From: Tanytarsus gracilentus
Taxonomy: Eukaryota; Arthropoda; Insecta; Diptera; Chironomidae
Reading direction: 5' to 3'
Assembly: GCA_038502055.1 (NCBI GenBank)
Contig: JAXRKN010000042.1
Location: forward strand, 248,001 to 312,000
DNA: 64,000 nucleotides
Part shown: in pieces, positions 43,001-58,000 of the stretch
Numbering within the stretch: the stretch's first letter is position 1
How the letters are laid out: the number at the start of each line of letters is the position of its first letter
Notes under the pieces: model-generated
Told to the model about the DNA's origin: nothing
Databases searched by the model: none
The model's input: the letters and a program-made list of their open reading frames with translations, nothing else
Translations under genes and position numbers: made by a program

Positions 43001-46000
43001 CATTTGTGGCGCATCTAAAATTATTTACGGCTCATCGATGCGATTTTGTCTGCAGCTCTTTTTTCTCAAGCCATGAATCTCCTCCCGGAAACGAATGAAT
43101 AGAATAATAATTTAAAGTTTTTATCTTTAACGATAGATCATCGTCGCTTAAATTAATGCGATCTACATTTTGCAATAAATTTTTCACTATGAGAGAGTGA
43201 AGAGTCAACAATGAGGTCTTTTAGGCGCGGCTGCCGTCTTCGCTGTGTTATATGTGCCAATTAATACGAATTAATGCATTAGTCATAAAACGTCAAGTCG
43301 ACGAGGGATCGCAATAAAAACCGACACTTAAGTTGATGACAAACATTTATTCGGTCAGCTGTATGTAAATAATTTCACTTTGGAAGCTTCGACTGTGTGT
43401 AAAGAATAAATTTTTATGAGCGTGATTTTTGCGTTGAGAATTTTTTTTCTAAACGAGATTTTAAATCACACAAAAATTCAAAATTTGAACTTCAACGAAT
43501 TTATTTGAAATTGGCAATTTTAAGTTCAAAATTTAAAAATAAACCGTTAAAATTAAAAATCCAATAAATCAAAGACATCCGAGAAAATCTCGCTATTTTT
43601 TTCCATCAACAGCTGAACGAAAAATTCGCTTCTTCTTCCACTGTAAACATTTGCAGCTAAAAATATCCGCACTTAAATGAATATTTTGTTTTTTAAAAAA
43701 TTATTTATCTGAAAAAAAAAGAGATTCAAAGAAGAAGTTTTTCTCACGTTCATCATCATAAGTGAGCGAAAAGCGATCATGATAAAATTTTTTTTTTTTT
43801 ACACAACAACTGTTGATTCCCGTCGTGAACGACCGATAGAAAGAGAAAAAAAAAAAAAAAAAAAAAAAAAGAAAAGGGGGGGGAAAAGAGAAGTAAAAAA
43901 CACTACTGTCGAGGCCTGTCGAGTGTATGTGAAAATTCATGATGATGTTAATTTCTGTTAAAAGGAGAAACAAACAATTCATCAGCTGAAAATTGTCAGA
44001 CTGAACTAACGAATTTTTATTAGCGACCTTGAAGAAGGTTGAAGAGCGATAGCTTAAACAAAACTGCTATCGCGTGCGCCTCAAATTCCTGTTTTTACAC
44101 ACCAACGTGTTCAAGATATTCAGTGACGAGTTCGTTAACGGATTTTGAAAGAATTTAATGTTTTTTAAAAAATGTGTTAGATTTTAAATTTCGATTCACA
44201 GAATATCTTTAATACCATCTGATCGTGATCGATCGATGACTAACACCCAAAATAAAACTAATAACTATATTTTTTCTCTTTTATTACAGGTGAGTCAAAA
44301 TCGAAAACACTTCCGCGAATTTACATAGATGAGACTGAAGGTAAATTAAAAAACTAACAATAAATAACTTACGAAAAAACGCTTTAAAAAGCTTAAATGG
44401 CGATAATGCAATCACAGAATGTAAAAAAGGTCATTTATCATGACAAAAAGAGTCATGAGAGTTGATCACAGATCAGCAAGAAGTTTCGAAAAGTGAAACG
44501 TGCAGTTACGCAGCAGGAGGTTTTGGTGCGTGGACAATTTTGACAACGTCGTAATCATGCATTTTGAAAGTCATTGGTGTGTTTGGTTCTCCTTTGGTCG
44601 ATGTCACTAGCTTGTGCCCTCGATACATAATTTCAAGATCCTAAAATGTTTAAAAAATAAACGGAAACTATAATTTTGAAAAAAAAATAGCGGGAAAATT
44701 CAAACAGTAGCTGTAAACTTTTTGATGACGTCACAAAATTTTCGCACGTCCCCAGGAAAAATTAAAAATCTTACATTTGCCGGCATTTTCATGCGGATTG
44801 CCAACTCCTCAATAAGTCGTTGAAATGATGAGTTGCTCTTGGTCAGGAACATGCGAATCTTTCCATCAGGACACACGAAATAAAGATTCAGCGATCGATT
44901 TAAGTCGACTGGCCTTGCGTTGAGGCGAAGTTGAAGCTGAAAATTAAATTTTGAAGTAATTACTCAATGAAAGGCAATGACAATAGCATCTTACGATAGA
45001 TTGACGACCCATAATTCCAGTTATGCTTAATTGTCAATGTTTACATGCACCAATTACTTAATTTTTAATTAATTTTCATCGCCGTCCGTCAACTCAAAAA
45101 AAGTCTTCAAAGATTTGAAAAAAATTTGTAACGTTCGGAGAGAATTTAAGCCGAGACACAAATGTGCTCGTGATATTTTTTGTAGAGTTTTTGCCATGCT
45201 GGCTTTAACGTTTAATAATTGCATGGTATTCAACATACATGAACATAAAATAATCAATTTACTTTAAATTCTCTCTAACAACCAGTTATTAATGAACATA
45301 ATCAAATATACCTTTCGATTGTTACAAAATTTAATTCAATCATGCATGCATTATTTTTCTGCTGCTGCTATGGGTAATAACATTTATGATAAAGTGTGCT
45401 TCCAACAAATGGACAGGAAATTCTGTTCGAAAAAATATTTTCCGATTGAGCGAGTCCGGTTGATTTCTTTAACCAAAACATTGGGGCATCGATCGATCGA
45501 CCGCACGTGGTGTTTTTTTCTGTTAATGTTCGTACTTCGGCCTTTTCCGATAAACTCATGCAGTTTGCCTTTTTTAAATGTTACTTGGAGGGTCCGGATG
45601 ATCTTTATGTGGACTTTAAAGAATTTTTTTCGATAAAAATTAATTAAATAATTAATTCATTTTAAAAATATTAAAAAATAATCCTAAAATTTTTTACCTC
45701 ACAAAAAAATTTCCACCCATTGAAAAATAAAGACCTTGACTTTAAAGTTTTAAAAATGCACACCAGCAGAGAGCATATGATGACTAAATACAGAATTTTT
45801 AAAAATCCGTTCTGTTCCCTTCACTTCGTCTGATATGAATGGGCACATAAATTTGTAACAGAAACAAACGCCGGCATATGAACAAAAGAGAAATATGAGA
45901 AAACGCCCTCATTCAATGTTGAACAGAAAACTAAATACTATTTTAGCCCTCATGCTGATAACGAAATTGTTTGTTGTCGTCGTTTTTATGCTCTGTTTTT

Positions 46001-49000
46001 GGATATTACTCATATGTCGTTGAATGGTTACCGGAGTTACGTAAATGAACGAGAAATTCATTAAGAACTTTTTTCTTCTCAATTCAATGAGAAAAAATCA
46101 ATTTGTCATACTTTTTGGTTCTTTTGCGCAATATGCTTAAGCCCCTCGAGAACATTTCAACAATTGCCACACATGAAAATAATCTTGTTGACATTTCGTG
46201 ACATTGGAAAGATGACGATGCATCTTCATATATATTATAAGGAATGATAAATGAATTGCGGAATAATTTGATTAAATAATTAGTGTTTTCTTGTTAAGGA
46301 CTGAGACAGTAAGATGAAAAATGATGATGATGTCAAAGAAAGTAAAATGTGCAGAATCTGTTGTGGATTAGAAAAAAATTCCTAATGAAAGTTTGATCGT
46401 GTGAGGTATTAAAAATAAAAGTTCGAATTCTTTTTGGATATCAATAAATTATTTAAAGAGAAATGAGAAATTTAGAGAACATTTTTTTCGACAACTCAAC
46501 CAAAAATCAATAAATTCTTCCGACTTTATTAATTTCCGTTAAATATCCAACCATAAAAAGAATCTCAAGGTGACATAGTAAAATCTAGAGCCGGAAGTTT
46601 CAAAGTTGATTGAAGAAGAAGACAAAATCATCAAATTCGTCAATTGCCATGGGAATATCTTCCGATTTTATTTCATTCTTACCTCACTTCCGTTTTTTTC
46701 TCTATTTTTTATGGCATTCTATTAGAGAAGAAGAAAAATGATTTTTACGCGTCAATGCATCGAGTGAGAGACTTGTTGACTTGTAAGATGACGATAATTA
46801 ATTCCAACCGTTGCAGTTTAATTTTCACCCCTCGCGAATGAAATTAAAATAATTAAAAGACGTGTTGAGAAAAAAAATTGAATTGGAGCTTCGAAATGCA
46901 GCGTTGAGGTTAGTTATGTAAAAGAAACCGGAATGCAATAAAATAAGATTCCCGATGAGTGAAATTTGAGTCCTTTTCTTTCTCTCTAAAAAGGGAATTT
47001 TATTTAAATTACAATAAAAAATAATTCTAGAATAATTCATGAAGTGAATTTAATTTATGGCTCATGTTCCTCGAGTTGGAACAAGAAAAAGACATAAAAC
47101 CAGATGTAAGACAGGTGCAGTAAACCTCATTTCGATTCCGTAGTTGTTTTGTTTGGTTTCGTTAGACCTCAAAAAATAATAATAACATTTTCTCTCTTCT
47201 GTTTTCAATTGTCTCTAAGGAAACAACAAAAAAGAAGGTTCGAAAGTGGAACTTTTTTTGGGCATTTGAAAAATTTGCGGTTTTTCAGCAGGCCAGCATC
47301 AAAAAGTGATCGCAATAAATTGTCTCTATTGATACACATCGGAAATCATTCCTGTGGTGTGAGTCTGTCGATGTGATCGAGATATTTTCGTATGTGCATT
47401 TGCCAGATGACTCAATTTTAACATGAAAATCGTTTAAAAAATTCTTAATGGCTTTTTTTTCAACTTTTGTCTGAAATGAACTGAAAAATTTAACGAAATA
47501 TTAAAATTCTAAATTTCTGCCAATATTTTTCGAGTCATCTTAATTTCTCAAGCTGTCAAAACTATGATAATCAAAAGAGATCGCCCGGAGCAAAATGGAC
47601 ATATCGGAAATGGCTCCTGTGGCGATCGTTCTTGCCTAAGATTGATGGAGACTGGATGTGCATCAAACAAACCAGATGACTTCTCACAATATGCAGTTTT
47701 TCAGGTTTATTGATGCTGAGTGACGTAACGATTCTTGCAAACAGCTCGAAAACGAGAGTGAAAGGAGAATGCAGATGTAGTCAAGGAAGAAAAATTAAAA
47801 TTTTATTAACAATGCAAGGAGAAAGAAATTAGGGAAATATGAGAGAGTTCTGTTTTGTGTTTAACATAAATAAACAATTGACCATGGAGGATAAAAATTA
47901 TTTTTCCTACGAACGAATAAATTTATTGAAGCGAGCTGAAAAGAAATTTCCGAACGGGTTTTCAATGCATGAGAAATCTCGTCACCTTTTTCGAGCATAA
48001 TCGCACATTTTATGTACCGTGAAAAATTCACGTCTCATAAAAGGAAGAAAGAGGAAGTTGGACATAATCGTAATTGACGGTGAAAAGGATTAAATTTCTT
48101 TCCGCATATAGATGTGAAAGTCTTTCTTCAAAGTTATTAATTATCCATGCCGTCTTTCTTTAAAAAGTGAGAGAGAGTGCAAAAATGACAGTTACACAAT
48201 TACATTGTGACTAGGACTCGTTTTTACTCTCACACTTCTGCACACATCTCCAATTACAATTTCGATGAAGTTTTTTTTCGGGAAGATCTGAATAACTGCT
48301 TGCAAGGGATGGAACTGTTTTAAAAAATTATGTTTTAATAAATTTTAATAAAATTTATAAAAAGACAAAAAAAATTTCCATCCCTTGCGAAAATATTTTT
48401 CTATTTCGACAACAAAAAGGAAGTGTCGAAGGGGAAGCAACAAAATAGAGTTCAATAAATCAATTAATAATGATTTAATGTGAAAATAATAACAACTTTT
48501 CGCGATTCTACTGAAAATAAGAAACAGCAAGGAATTTTTTTATGATGTGAAAAATTTTCCCTCGTCGAACATAAAAATGCCACTCGAAATTTCTCCTTCT
48601 GAGACACAAAACAATTGTGATCTGCTGAACCAGAAAGATTGCATGTAATCTCTCAAGAGTGGACCCCTGTGGATGAGATTTTTTGAGAGCGCATATGCGG
48701 AAGGAAATTCATTTCACTGGAAACTGTCATTTATCCATGTCGAAGGACCAAATTGGTAAAAAATACACTCACCCGAAAGTGAACATCCTAATAAGCAAAT
48801 TATGCAATTTCTCCGCTGCGGGAAGGATCTTTTCTCTCTGTGTATACACTTAGGTATATTACAAAGATGATGTCTGGCATTTAAAAAGGGTCCTTTGAGC
48901 AACAGCAAGCACAAAAAATTAAATTCGTTCGGCTTCTTAAGGACTCAAATTTATTTATTTTTTGTCATCGGTCCTCATATTGCATCTACAATACTTTCTT

Positions 49001-52000
49001 TTGGTTTTCAGCATGACTGGAGTAAAATGGGACGAGTTAAAAAGGATTGCAAACATCAAAAAATTTATGACCGTCGATGTTTTTAATTATTTTTGTATTT
49101 TATTGCAAACTAAAAATCACTTTTACCTGGAGTGAGTGATAACGGGATTAAAGAGGGACATGAGGATGGTTGCTTTAAGACGGAAGGGACTTTTTTGTTG
49201 GATGTAATAAAATTTAATTAGTTTTGAAGTTTCCGCCTTTTTAAAGAATGAAATTTTCACTTTTTACGAAATTCAAATTTTAACGGATTTTAAATTTTAA
49301 AATTTACTTTAATTTTAATCTTTAAAAAACATGTTTGAGTTCTTATTTAAATCTCCATTCATCCCCTGATCGTATCCTTTCCCTTTTTTCAATCTCAACT
49401 GCATCTAGTGGATGAAAAAGTCATAATAGGATTATATTCGATATTTATTACAAATTCCTTCTCAAATCTGTCCATAACTTAGTAATTAATAATTTATGAT
49501 CCCTCTCTTTGAACTGTTTTTATGATTTATCGTGATCACATTTTTATTGTGTTTCTGTCGCCACAGCAATGCGAGCATATGCTGAAAATTCCAGCATAAA
49601 AAAGGAGAAGAGGAAAAAATTTCTTTCACTTTCTTCAGATGCTGTCGCGATATGTTTTCTTTTCATTATTCGAGTTCACTCTCGTTGATATTAATTTATG
49701 CAAATCTTCGTGTGTATGGGATGCGTAAACGAGGTTCTCTTTAACGGCCGCGACGATAACAAGCCGCGCTATTTTCATAAAATGTGCATATGCTTCAGTG
49801 CACTTTTTGTTTACCTGATGAATTTATTTTTTGTGAGTGTGTTTGTGATTTAGGAAGGAAGCATAGAATAAAGTCTCATCCTTCCTACACACCTCACAAA
49901 GTTGATTTTTTTATTAACCTTCTTCCTTTCGGGATATAAAAGACATCAGAAAATAAATTATATAGGTAATTTATTGGTATTGAGTGAGATATGGAAAAAT
50001 ATCTATGAAATTATTTATTTTTATAACATAAATTTGATCCTTTTGCATAATCCAAGCATAAAACTTTAAAACTAATATTTTTAAATTTACAATTATTTGC
50101 TAAAATTTACGTTAACATAATTTTAATCATTTAGCATAATCCAACATAAAACTTCAACATTAATATTTTTAAATTTAAAAATATTTGCTAAAATTTTCCA
50201 CTTCTAACTCAACATAAAATTATTCCTCACACATAAGCCAACATAAGGCAAGTTTGATCTTATGTTGCGCTCATGTCGCTCGCAACATAATACAATCACA
50301 AAAGCTAGATGCATCACAATCACTAACACACATGCGGCGGATAATTAAAGTAGAAAGAAAGAATCGAAGAAAGAAAAAAGTTAGTCTTGAATCACACTCC
50401 GTACAGAATAGACGAGCGTTACGTGGCTCGCGCGAAAAAAAGATTTATTTTAATTTTTTTATTACAACTTTAAGTTATGAAATTTTTAAAATCAGTTTCC
50501 GGAAGAAAATCGAATATTGCGTGATAATTTAAAAATAATTATAAATATTTCTGCTTACGAGTGCACTTATAAATTGTTATTTTTTGTTGTTGTACATCAA
50601 TACAACCGTAAAAAAGGGTCAAATTGTAATCTACAATAAACGATCGCATTTCACCCACACGAATGTTAATAATAATCGCCTTTTAGTGAGAGGTGCACAT
50701 AGTGAAAGATAATTAATGACATAAAAAATTTATTCGTTAAAGTGCAACGATTGAAGAAGAAGAAAAAATTCCATTGCGAGAGATTTTTTTTTTGGTGTAT
50801 GGCAAAAGAGTGAATAAGCGAAACGTAAGAAGAAGTGAAAAAACAACGATCGAGAAACTTGTGAATCCGGTTTTTTTATGAGTCGATAGAACGTCTTGCT
50901 GGTGTGTGCCTTTTGTTATGCCTCGGTTGTTTATTTACCTTTTTGTCTCTCACTGAACTCGACTATTTGAATTTATCTCGCGCCGTACCTTCTTCTTAAC
51001 TAATTTTGTTCTCGACTACAAGCGCAAAAATATTTTCGGACTCACCCAATATACGAAACGGTAATTTAATTTTTGCCTTCGATTAGCTATGACGAATGGC
51101 AAAATGATTTGTTTGATGTACACACATGCAGCACAATAACAATTGCTGAAATGCCAGACAATGGCACATATCGAGGGAATCCTTAGAAAATATATTAATT
51201 TTTTTCCTTGACACATTTTTGTTCCTTTTCAAATACATTTTGATCAAATTGCAACTCGAACTGGAAAGTCATAAAAATTTTATTGCCTCACGATGTGCCG
51301 TTATTATTTGTATTTGCTCGATAAGGAAAATTGAAGACTACTGAAGAGAATTTTTGATGAGATTTCTGAATGTAATATTGACACGATGTCTGGAGATTTT
51401 TTGATAAAAGAGTTTTGAGTAGATACAAAAATAAATGAAGAATTTTTTAATATTTAAACAGAAGAATTTTTAACTTGATGACAACAAGTTGTTGATAATT
51501 TATTGTCATTGCATTGCTAATTAAAGTCATTTAGATTGGGGTTGTTGGTGAATTACGTCATGTTAGATTTTTAAATTTTTATGATTTTCATCTTTTTTTA
51601 TTAAGGAAGTTTTCTCATTTTTTTTCTATAAATTTTCAATTTAAAAAAAATGTCAGCGTTTTAAATTGAACAAGTGTGACGTAATTAATTAACGAACCAT
51701 TAAATGCAAGATTATTTTTTGCAACAAAGCTTTTAGTTTCAAGTTCAGTAAATTAAATTACGACAGAAATTTGTGATCATTAATGATTTTTTACAAAATA
51801 TAAATTTGTTTTTACTTTTTATTCCTTCAATTTGAAAACGATAAGATAAGAACTTCCAAATGGTTGGTATCGATTACTATGGTTATGGTGTTTAAATTAT
51901 CAGTTTTACTAAACCTTGAAAATTGATTAAAAAAAATATATTTTAAAACCTTTCAAATGATGACAAATGAATCATGCCCCCAAAAATATCTTTTCGATAG

Positions 52001-55000
52001 CTTATCAAATAATTTTAACGGTTTCAATATTAAAAACTTCAAATTCGTTTAATCATTTTTGAAATCTTCTATCCCTTCATTAAAACTCTGAACCCATAAA
52101 TTAACTTTTCTTATTTTTCGCGCGAATTTAAAAGCACTTAAAATAATTCTTTAAACTTTTCATCTCATGCATTGTAAGAAATGCAATAAAAAAAATGCAT
52201 TTAAAATAAAAATAAAATCCAAACGCACATTAAGAATTTTCTTCTAAACGTGCTCACATAAAAGTCACATCACGATGGGTAGATAAAGAGCTATAAATAA
52301 GGATTTAGTCTCTTCATTGTAACAATTCCACAATAGTAGTGCAATAAAAATTTGTGTTTTGTTGCATAGACACGCAATAAAATTCATTTTCATCTTCTTA
52401 TTCTTGAACAAAAATCCTTCTCGAGCATCTCCAGCTGCCAATTTGTAATAAAACAATTATCCATTCGACCCGACACCGGGGAATAAAAATTATGCGGCAG
52501 TAACAATGGGATAGGTGCAATCACAAAAACACATCACATCTCGAATGCATAATCAATTTTTTTGGTTTTAATAAATTTTTATGACTTCATTCGGAGTGAG
52601 ATATAAAAAAATAATTTTTACTACCTAAACGCTTCTGAATTTTTAAAAAGAGAAATCAAAAAAGGATAATCATGATGTTTTATGATTGAAAATGAGAGCG
52701 AAAGGGTTCTCGGGGAGGCTGCATGAAAAAAAATATTCTCATGCTGTGCTGAAGTACTTCTATAGAGGTACATAGACGTCCTTTTTCTCTCTCGAGTGGC
52801 ATCATAAACATTAATTGTGAATTCATGACATTGATTCCATTTGCATCAATGAGTCTCTTAATGCCCTCTTTCGAATGCAAATTTACTCATGTACTTATTG
52901 TCAAAATGATGGATTATTATTAACAGTTGATTAACTCGATCGAATAGCATCGGTTCATAATATTTGATTTGACACAATATTCATTGATCTCTCACGTGAT
53001 GTATTGAGTGAGCAATGAAGAGGTACGAAAGCAAATATTTAAATGTTTTTGGGGTTAAAATTGGTAAAGGATTTCAAAAATTAGTTAAATTCATCTCGAG
53101 TTCAGTTTTTGAACTTCAACTTAAAATTTTGAACGTTAACTCAATAAAACCGTTAAAAAATCGACAAATGTGTGTACATCAATCGAAGTCATGTCATGTG
53201 TGTGCTTATCAGTGATAAAAACATGTGTATAGCACACACATGCGGCGCCTCATTTCGCATAAAGCAGAAATTCTAACTGAACGCGAAATTCCACTACAAC
53301 GCAATTGTTATTGCCATATTTACAGATAACGAAAAACTCGCGACAACTTCTTTCGATAACTTTTTTTCGCTTTTCTCACTACAAACACGAGCGAATGCAG
53401 CGATAAGCGAAAAAGAAGTTCAAAAAAGGGAAGTAGATAAGAGAGACATTCAATTTTCGGTGTAGTCATGGCATTGATATTGCCAGCTGACCAAACATTC
53501 ACGGATGAATCATCGCGGCGAAGATCAACGTTTTATGTGCCACTCTCGAATGAAGACTTAACATCACGTGACTGTGATGATGATGGATATTTATACGATT
53601 GGAGTATCAACGACTCAATCGATGGATCGGAGATTCTCAGAGATAAATCATCACAATTATCTGCTGACGATAGTAATCGACTAAAGCGCTATGGGATTGT
53701 GTTGAATGGAAGTGTAAACATTGATGATAGCAATTTAGAGGTTCACGCGAACCATAAACGTTCAAAGACAAAAAATATCGCATCATCGACGCCAATAAAA
53801 GAGATGACGCTTAAGGGCGAAGATGCAGTGACACCGCAAAGTCATCATCAAGAGGTGGTGAAGGAGAAGTCAAAGACATTGCCCGTCAAAGAGAGCACTG
53901 CACTATTTCCACCCAAAAACTCGCACATATTGAAATCCACACCAAAAATATCAACGTCCATCAACTACACATCACTCTCCGATACATCGACGAGGCATTT
54001 TGTAACGCCAAAAAAGTCATTGAGCTTCATCCGGCGAACACACTCGACAAAATTGTCACGTAACAATTCGCTACTTAAATCGCTAACAACGAAATGCGTC
54101 GAGCATTCGAATGAGAACTTGCCGGTGAATGTTTATGACTTGACAGTTGAGCGACTTGAGTTGTACCTGAAAGCCGAGAATTGTGATGATCTTATGAAGG
54201 AGCTTTTTCTTCGCGAGCCACTCAACACTTCCTCATCCGACAATGGAAGTGTGAAGGATAAGGAGAACAATAATAACAATAATTATGATGACGATGCTCT
54301 GTCGGGTAAGCAATTGTTGAACACCCTTTGATAAAAATGTAAACAAACAAAATTCTATAACGGAAATTTCTCACGAAATAAAATTCTAACGAGCTTCTAA
54401 ACAATTAATTTACGAACTTAATTGATTGCACGGCTGAGAGAGCTCATCAAAAAAAAAGAAATCGATTTTCTAAAATCCATAAAAAAACATTTCCATCTGG
54501 TTAAAACATTTAACGGAATAAATTTTCATAGATAATGAAGAAGGCAGGTTCAAATAAAAATGCCCGAGCTAATTAAACGATCTCCTACACACTCATACTC
54601 ACACGCAGATGCCGTTTTTTGAATATATTCAAATATTCTCATGCTGTTGTCATGTTTTTCTTGTAACATGATATATTTTTCATCTTCATTTATCTTCAGT
54701 GCGTTGACGGTTCCAAAAATGGTTCTGAGAAAGTTTCAGAAACTCCCTCGCATGTTGTTTCTTCGAGAAAGAATAATAGAATCATCTAATCATGCGTGAA
54801 TAGAGAAAAAAATCATATTTGAATTGGAGAAATGAAAATAATCGCGTTACATCTATGATGTGGCATGAATGAAATTTCCATAAATTTAACAGAACCTCGT
54901 AAAGGAATCAAAGCGAGAGAATTAAAGATCTCATTCACTGCGAATGAGCGAGCGAGCACAAATATTGAACTTTGTTACCGAAATGGTAGGTGAAGTTTGA

Positions 55001-58000
55001 AGAGAGAATTATGATCGAGGTCTTAAAGGTGGAAAATATAATTTTTGAGTTGACTTTTTAATTTTTAACTGAGAAAATTCAATTTTTGAACTCAGAAAAT
55101 CAAAATTAGAAATTTGAGATCAATTTTTGAATTTAAAATTACAAAAATCAAATTTGAATTTGAATTTGTCAGTTTAGTTTTGAACTAAAGTTTTTTTGCA
55201 TTAAGTTCAAATTCAATTTTTGAACTTCACCATTTAAATTTTGAATTTTAAAATGATTCTAAATTCATTCATTTAAGACCTCGTCAAGAAAAGAATAATT
55301 TATCTCCATTCATTCACTCATTGCGGTGCCATGGACTTTTATGGCATCACTCGTTAAATCTTTCGAGGCATAGTGAAAGGAAAAATATTTTCAAACAACA
55401 TCATCATCAGCTCATTTAAGAAGCATTTTTTATTTATCATGATGTTCATCATTGAAGCCCTAATGCTTTGACGAAAAGGATCGAAAAAATATGCTCTTTC
55501 AAGTGCCACTCGGATAAACAATGGGAATTAGAAATGTTCACCCCTCGTTGCATTTGACCAATTTCTATTTTGGATGCATAACGTTCTATAATTTCCGTTT
55601 AGATGGTAAATTACATCATCATCACATATCGAGAGGTCTTTTGTGTGTGTCCCTCTTAAAGATATTTTCCCTCTTGTCCGAGAAATTTGACAATTATTAT
55701 GATTATGTCCCCTCTTATTAGAAAAGGTAAAAAAATTAATCGGTAATTTATTCAAAACAACGTTAATGATAAGTCACAAATTTGAATTTTATTGTCGTCC
55801 CGTTAAAAAAGTTAAGCGCATTTTATTCAATTCGTTGGACACACTAACGGCTGAAAGGGATGACACACAATTGGTCATAAAGTTCCAGGTCCCGGTAATT
55901 GCTCATGCTTGTAAGGATTCACTTGAGCAGAAAAATAATTTTAGTAAGAAAGCCATCTGGTGAATATTGCTTATAATTTGACACCATCAGTTGGATCTAA
56001 TAATGTTCCAATTCCATCCTGACAATGACAACTTCTTTCGACAATGAAAAAATTATTCCCAATTAATGAGAGAACACTTATGAAAAGAAGGGTTTTAAAA
56101 CATTCTCGGATGGATGGATTTGTGTTGAGAGATGAGCGACATGTCGTCGTTGTATTGTACCCAAGACAACTTATGTTATTGCTGTCGTTTTATTTGAAGA
56201 ATTTCAAGTGAAAGAGAAGAATAGAAGACAAGAGCATGCATGCATCATGTTCCACTCGAGTAAAAAATGACATTAAAGGATAAATTTAGACCAGCTTAGA
56301 ATTCTCTTTTTAAAAAATTATCAATTATTGTTAAATGTGCTCTGCCATAAGAATTTTAATACTCTTAAGTGGATAAGAGGACTAAAGTGGTTATTTAGAA
56401 TTAATTAATGTTTTTTGGTTTAAGATTATTAAATTTTAATTTCAAAAAATAATTCAAATTTTTGAATTCTTCATTTTCCGTTATAATTAGTTGAAGACAT
56501 TAAAAATTAATTCAAAGATCGCGAAAGAAATTTCATATGTCATTCATTAATTCCTTTCATACCAAACATCAAAGCGTAACCCTTCACTAAACAAAATTCA
56601 AGTATTCATTTTCAAGAATTCCTCAAGATGTAAATTAATATCCATAGAAATTAAGACGACCAACATCTCAAAGCGCGACTATTTTTTTTGATTGAATTAC
56701 ACATGTTGAGATTATGATGAATAATCCTTCGAGTCGGTCTCGTTTCTTCTTCATTGTTTGCCGGTGTCCATCATTACAACTAATTTTCTATGGAGAGCTA
56801 TCATGAAGAGAACGACAAAAAAACACGAAGTGAAGAAGAAGAGTGATATCGAGCATATGTGAATGTATTTGAAAGGAGGAGAATGAGAAACGATTATTAA
56901 GGCCTGTCATTCACGACATTTTTTTAAAAAAAATTTCTTATGCTGGTGAACTTGTTTGGAGGCTGGAATCAGCTTCATTAAAGTCTCGAACTACTTCACA
57001 TCTATATAATTAGATTCGACATGGAACATAGCAGCGAACTCGATATGAAGTTAAAGTTTTGGCATTTTTAGGTTGTGTAAGTTTTCATTTCTGTAATATT
57101 TCTCGCTCGTTGTCCACCGCAAAATCAATTTTAATTACAATTGTTGCACTCATATATGTCGTTGTGAAATGAATTATTTTTTCTCATAGCTGAAAGAAAT
57201 TTTTTTCGAGGGTCATAAAACAATTTTTTTATGTTTGATTGAGCAATAAAAAATTTAATATGTAAGAACTCACTGGAATGCATGCATAACAAATGAGAAG
57301 ATAATCGATTCGATTTATTCTCTCTGGAAAAATTTACATTTTTCGCTCAATGCTGCTGCATGACATTTCTATCACACATCAATCTCTTTAAAATTTTATG
57401 ATGATGCGAGAAATTTTCAATTTTCTTTATTCACTCCAAGAATTGAAGATGAAATCGTGCGATAAATATGCAGAAGTTATTATCTCGTCTATTCACGACA
57501 AATAGACATGAAATTTCTCAATTGAATAAGCTTTCACCTTTCAAGTCTATTGAAAATGACTTTATTCATATCGGACTATTGTAAATTTTTGCAACGGTTG
57601 ATTTTAATTAAATAAAGTCGAGGCTCTTTTAATTTAGAGGCGGATATTGGAATTTTTTTTCGATTGATGATTCAGAAATTTTATTCATAATTTATTAAGT
57701 TTTTATTTGAGTTAAACTTTGATAAATCTCATCATGAAATTTTGAGTTTCATAAATATAAAAATTATTTTTAAAAAAATTCTAACCCAAGTTAAATTCCC
57801 TTTGATGATTGCCAAATTTCTTTGCAACACCCATAAATTAATCCCATTATAATCCACTCACAATGATCTATTGAAAGGTGTCGCTAAAAAATTATAATGA
57901 GCCAAAATCTTATGCAAAAAAAGACAATTAACGAAGGGAAAGTTGGAAGGAACTGCTTTCGATAGTAAAAAAGAAACTTCACATTGATTTATTGCAAATA

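Larger units (their letters stand above)
39387..44289. other. raskol intron containing the nested mobile elements
   Basis: Apart from the TIR/Helitron-like block at 41-42.7 kb, this 4.9-kb intron is A+T-rich with no supported gene. A homopolymer run (A-tract then eight G) occurs at 43846-43884. The open frame at 40727-40933 has no recognisable motif. Confidence 0.5.
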
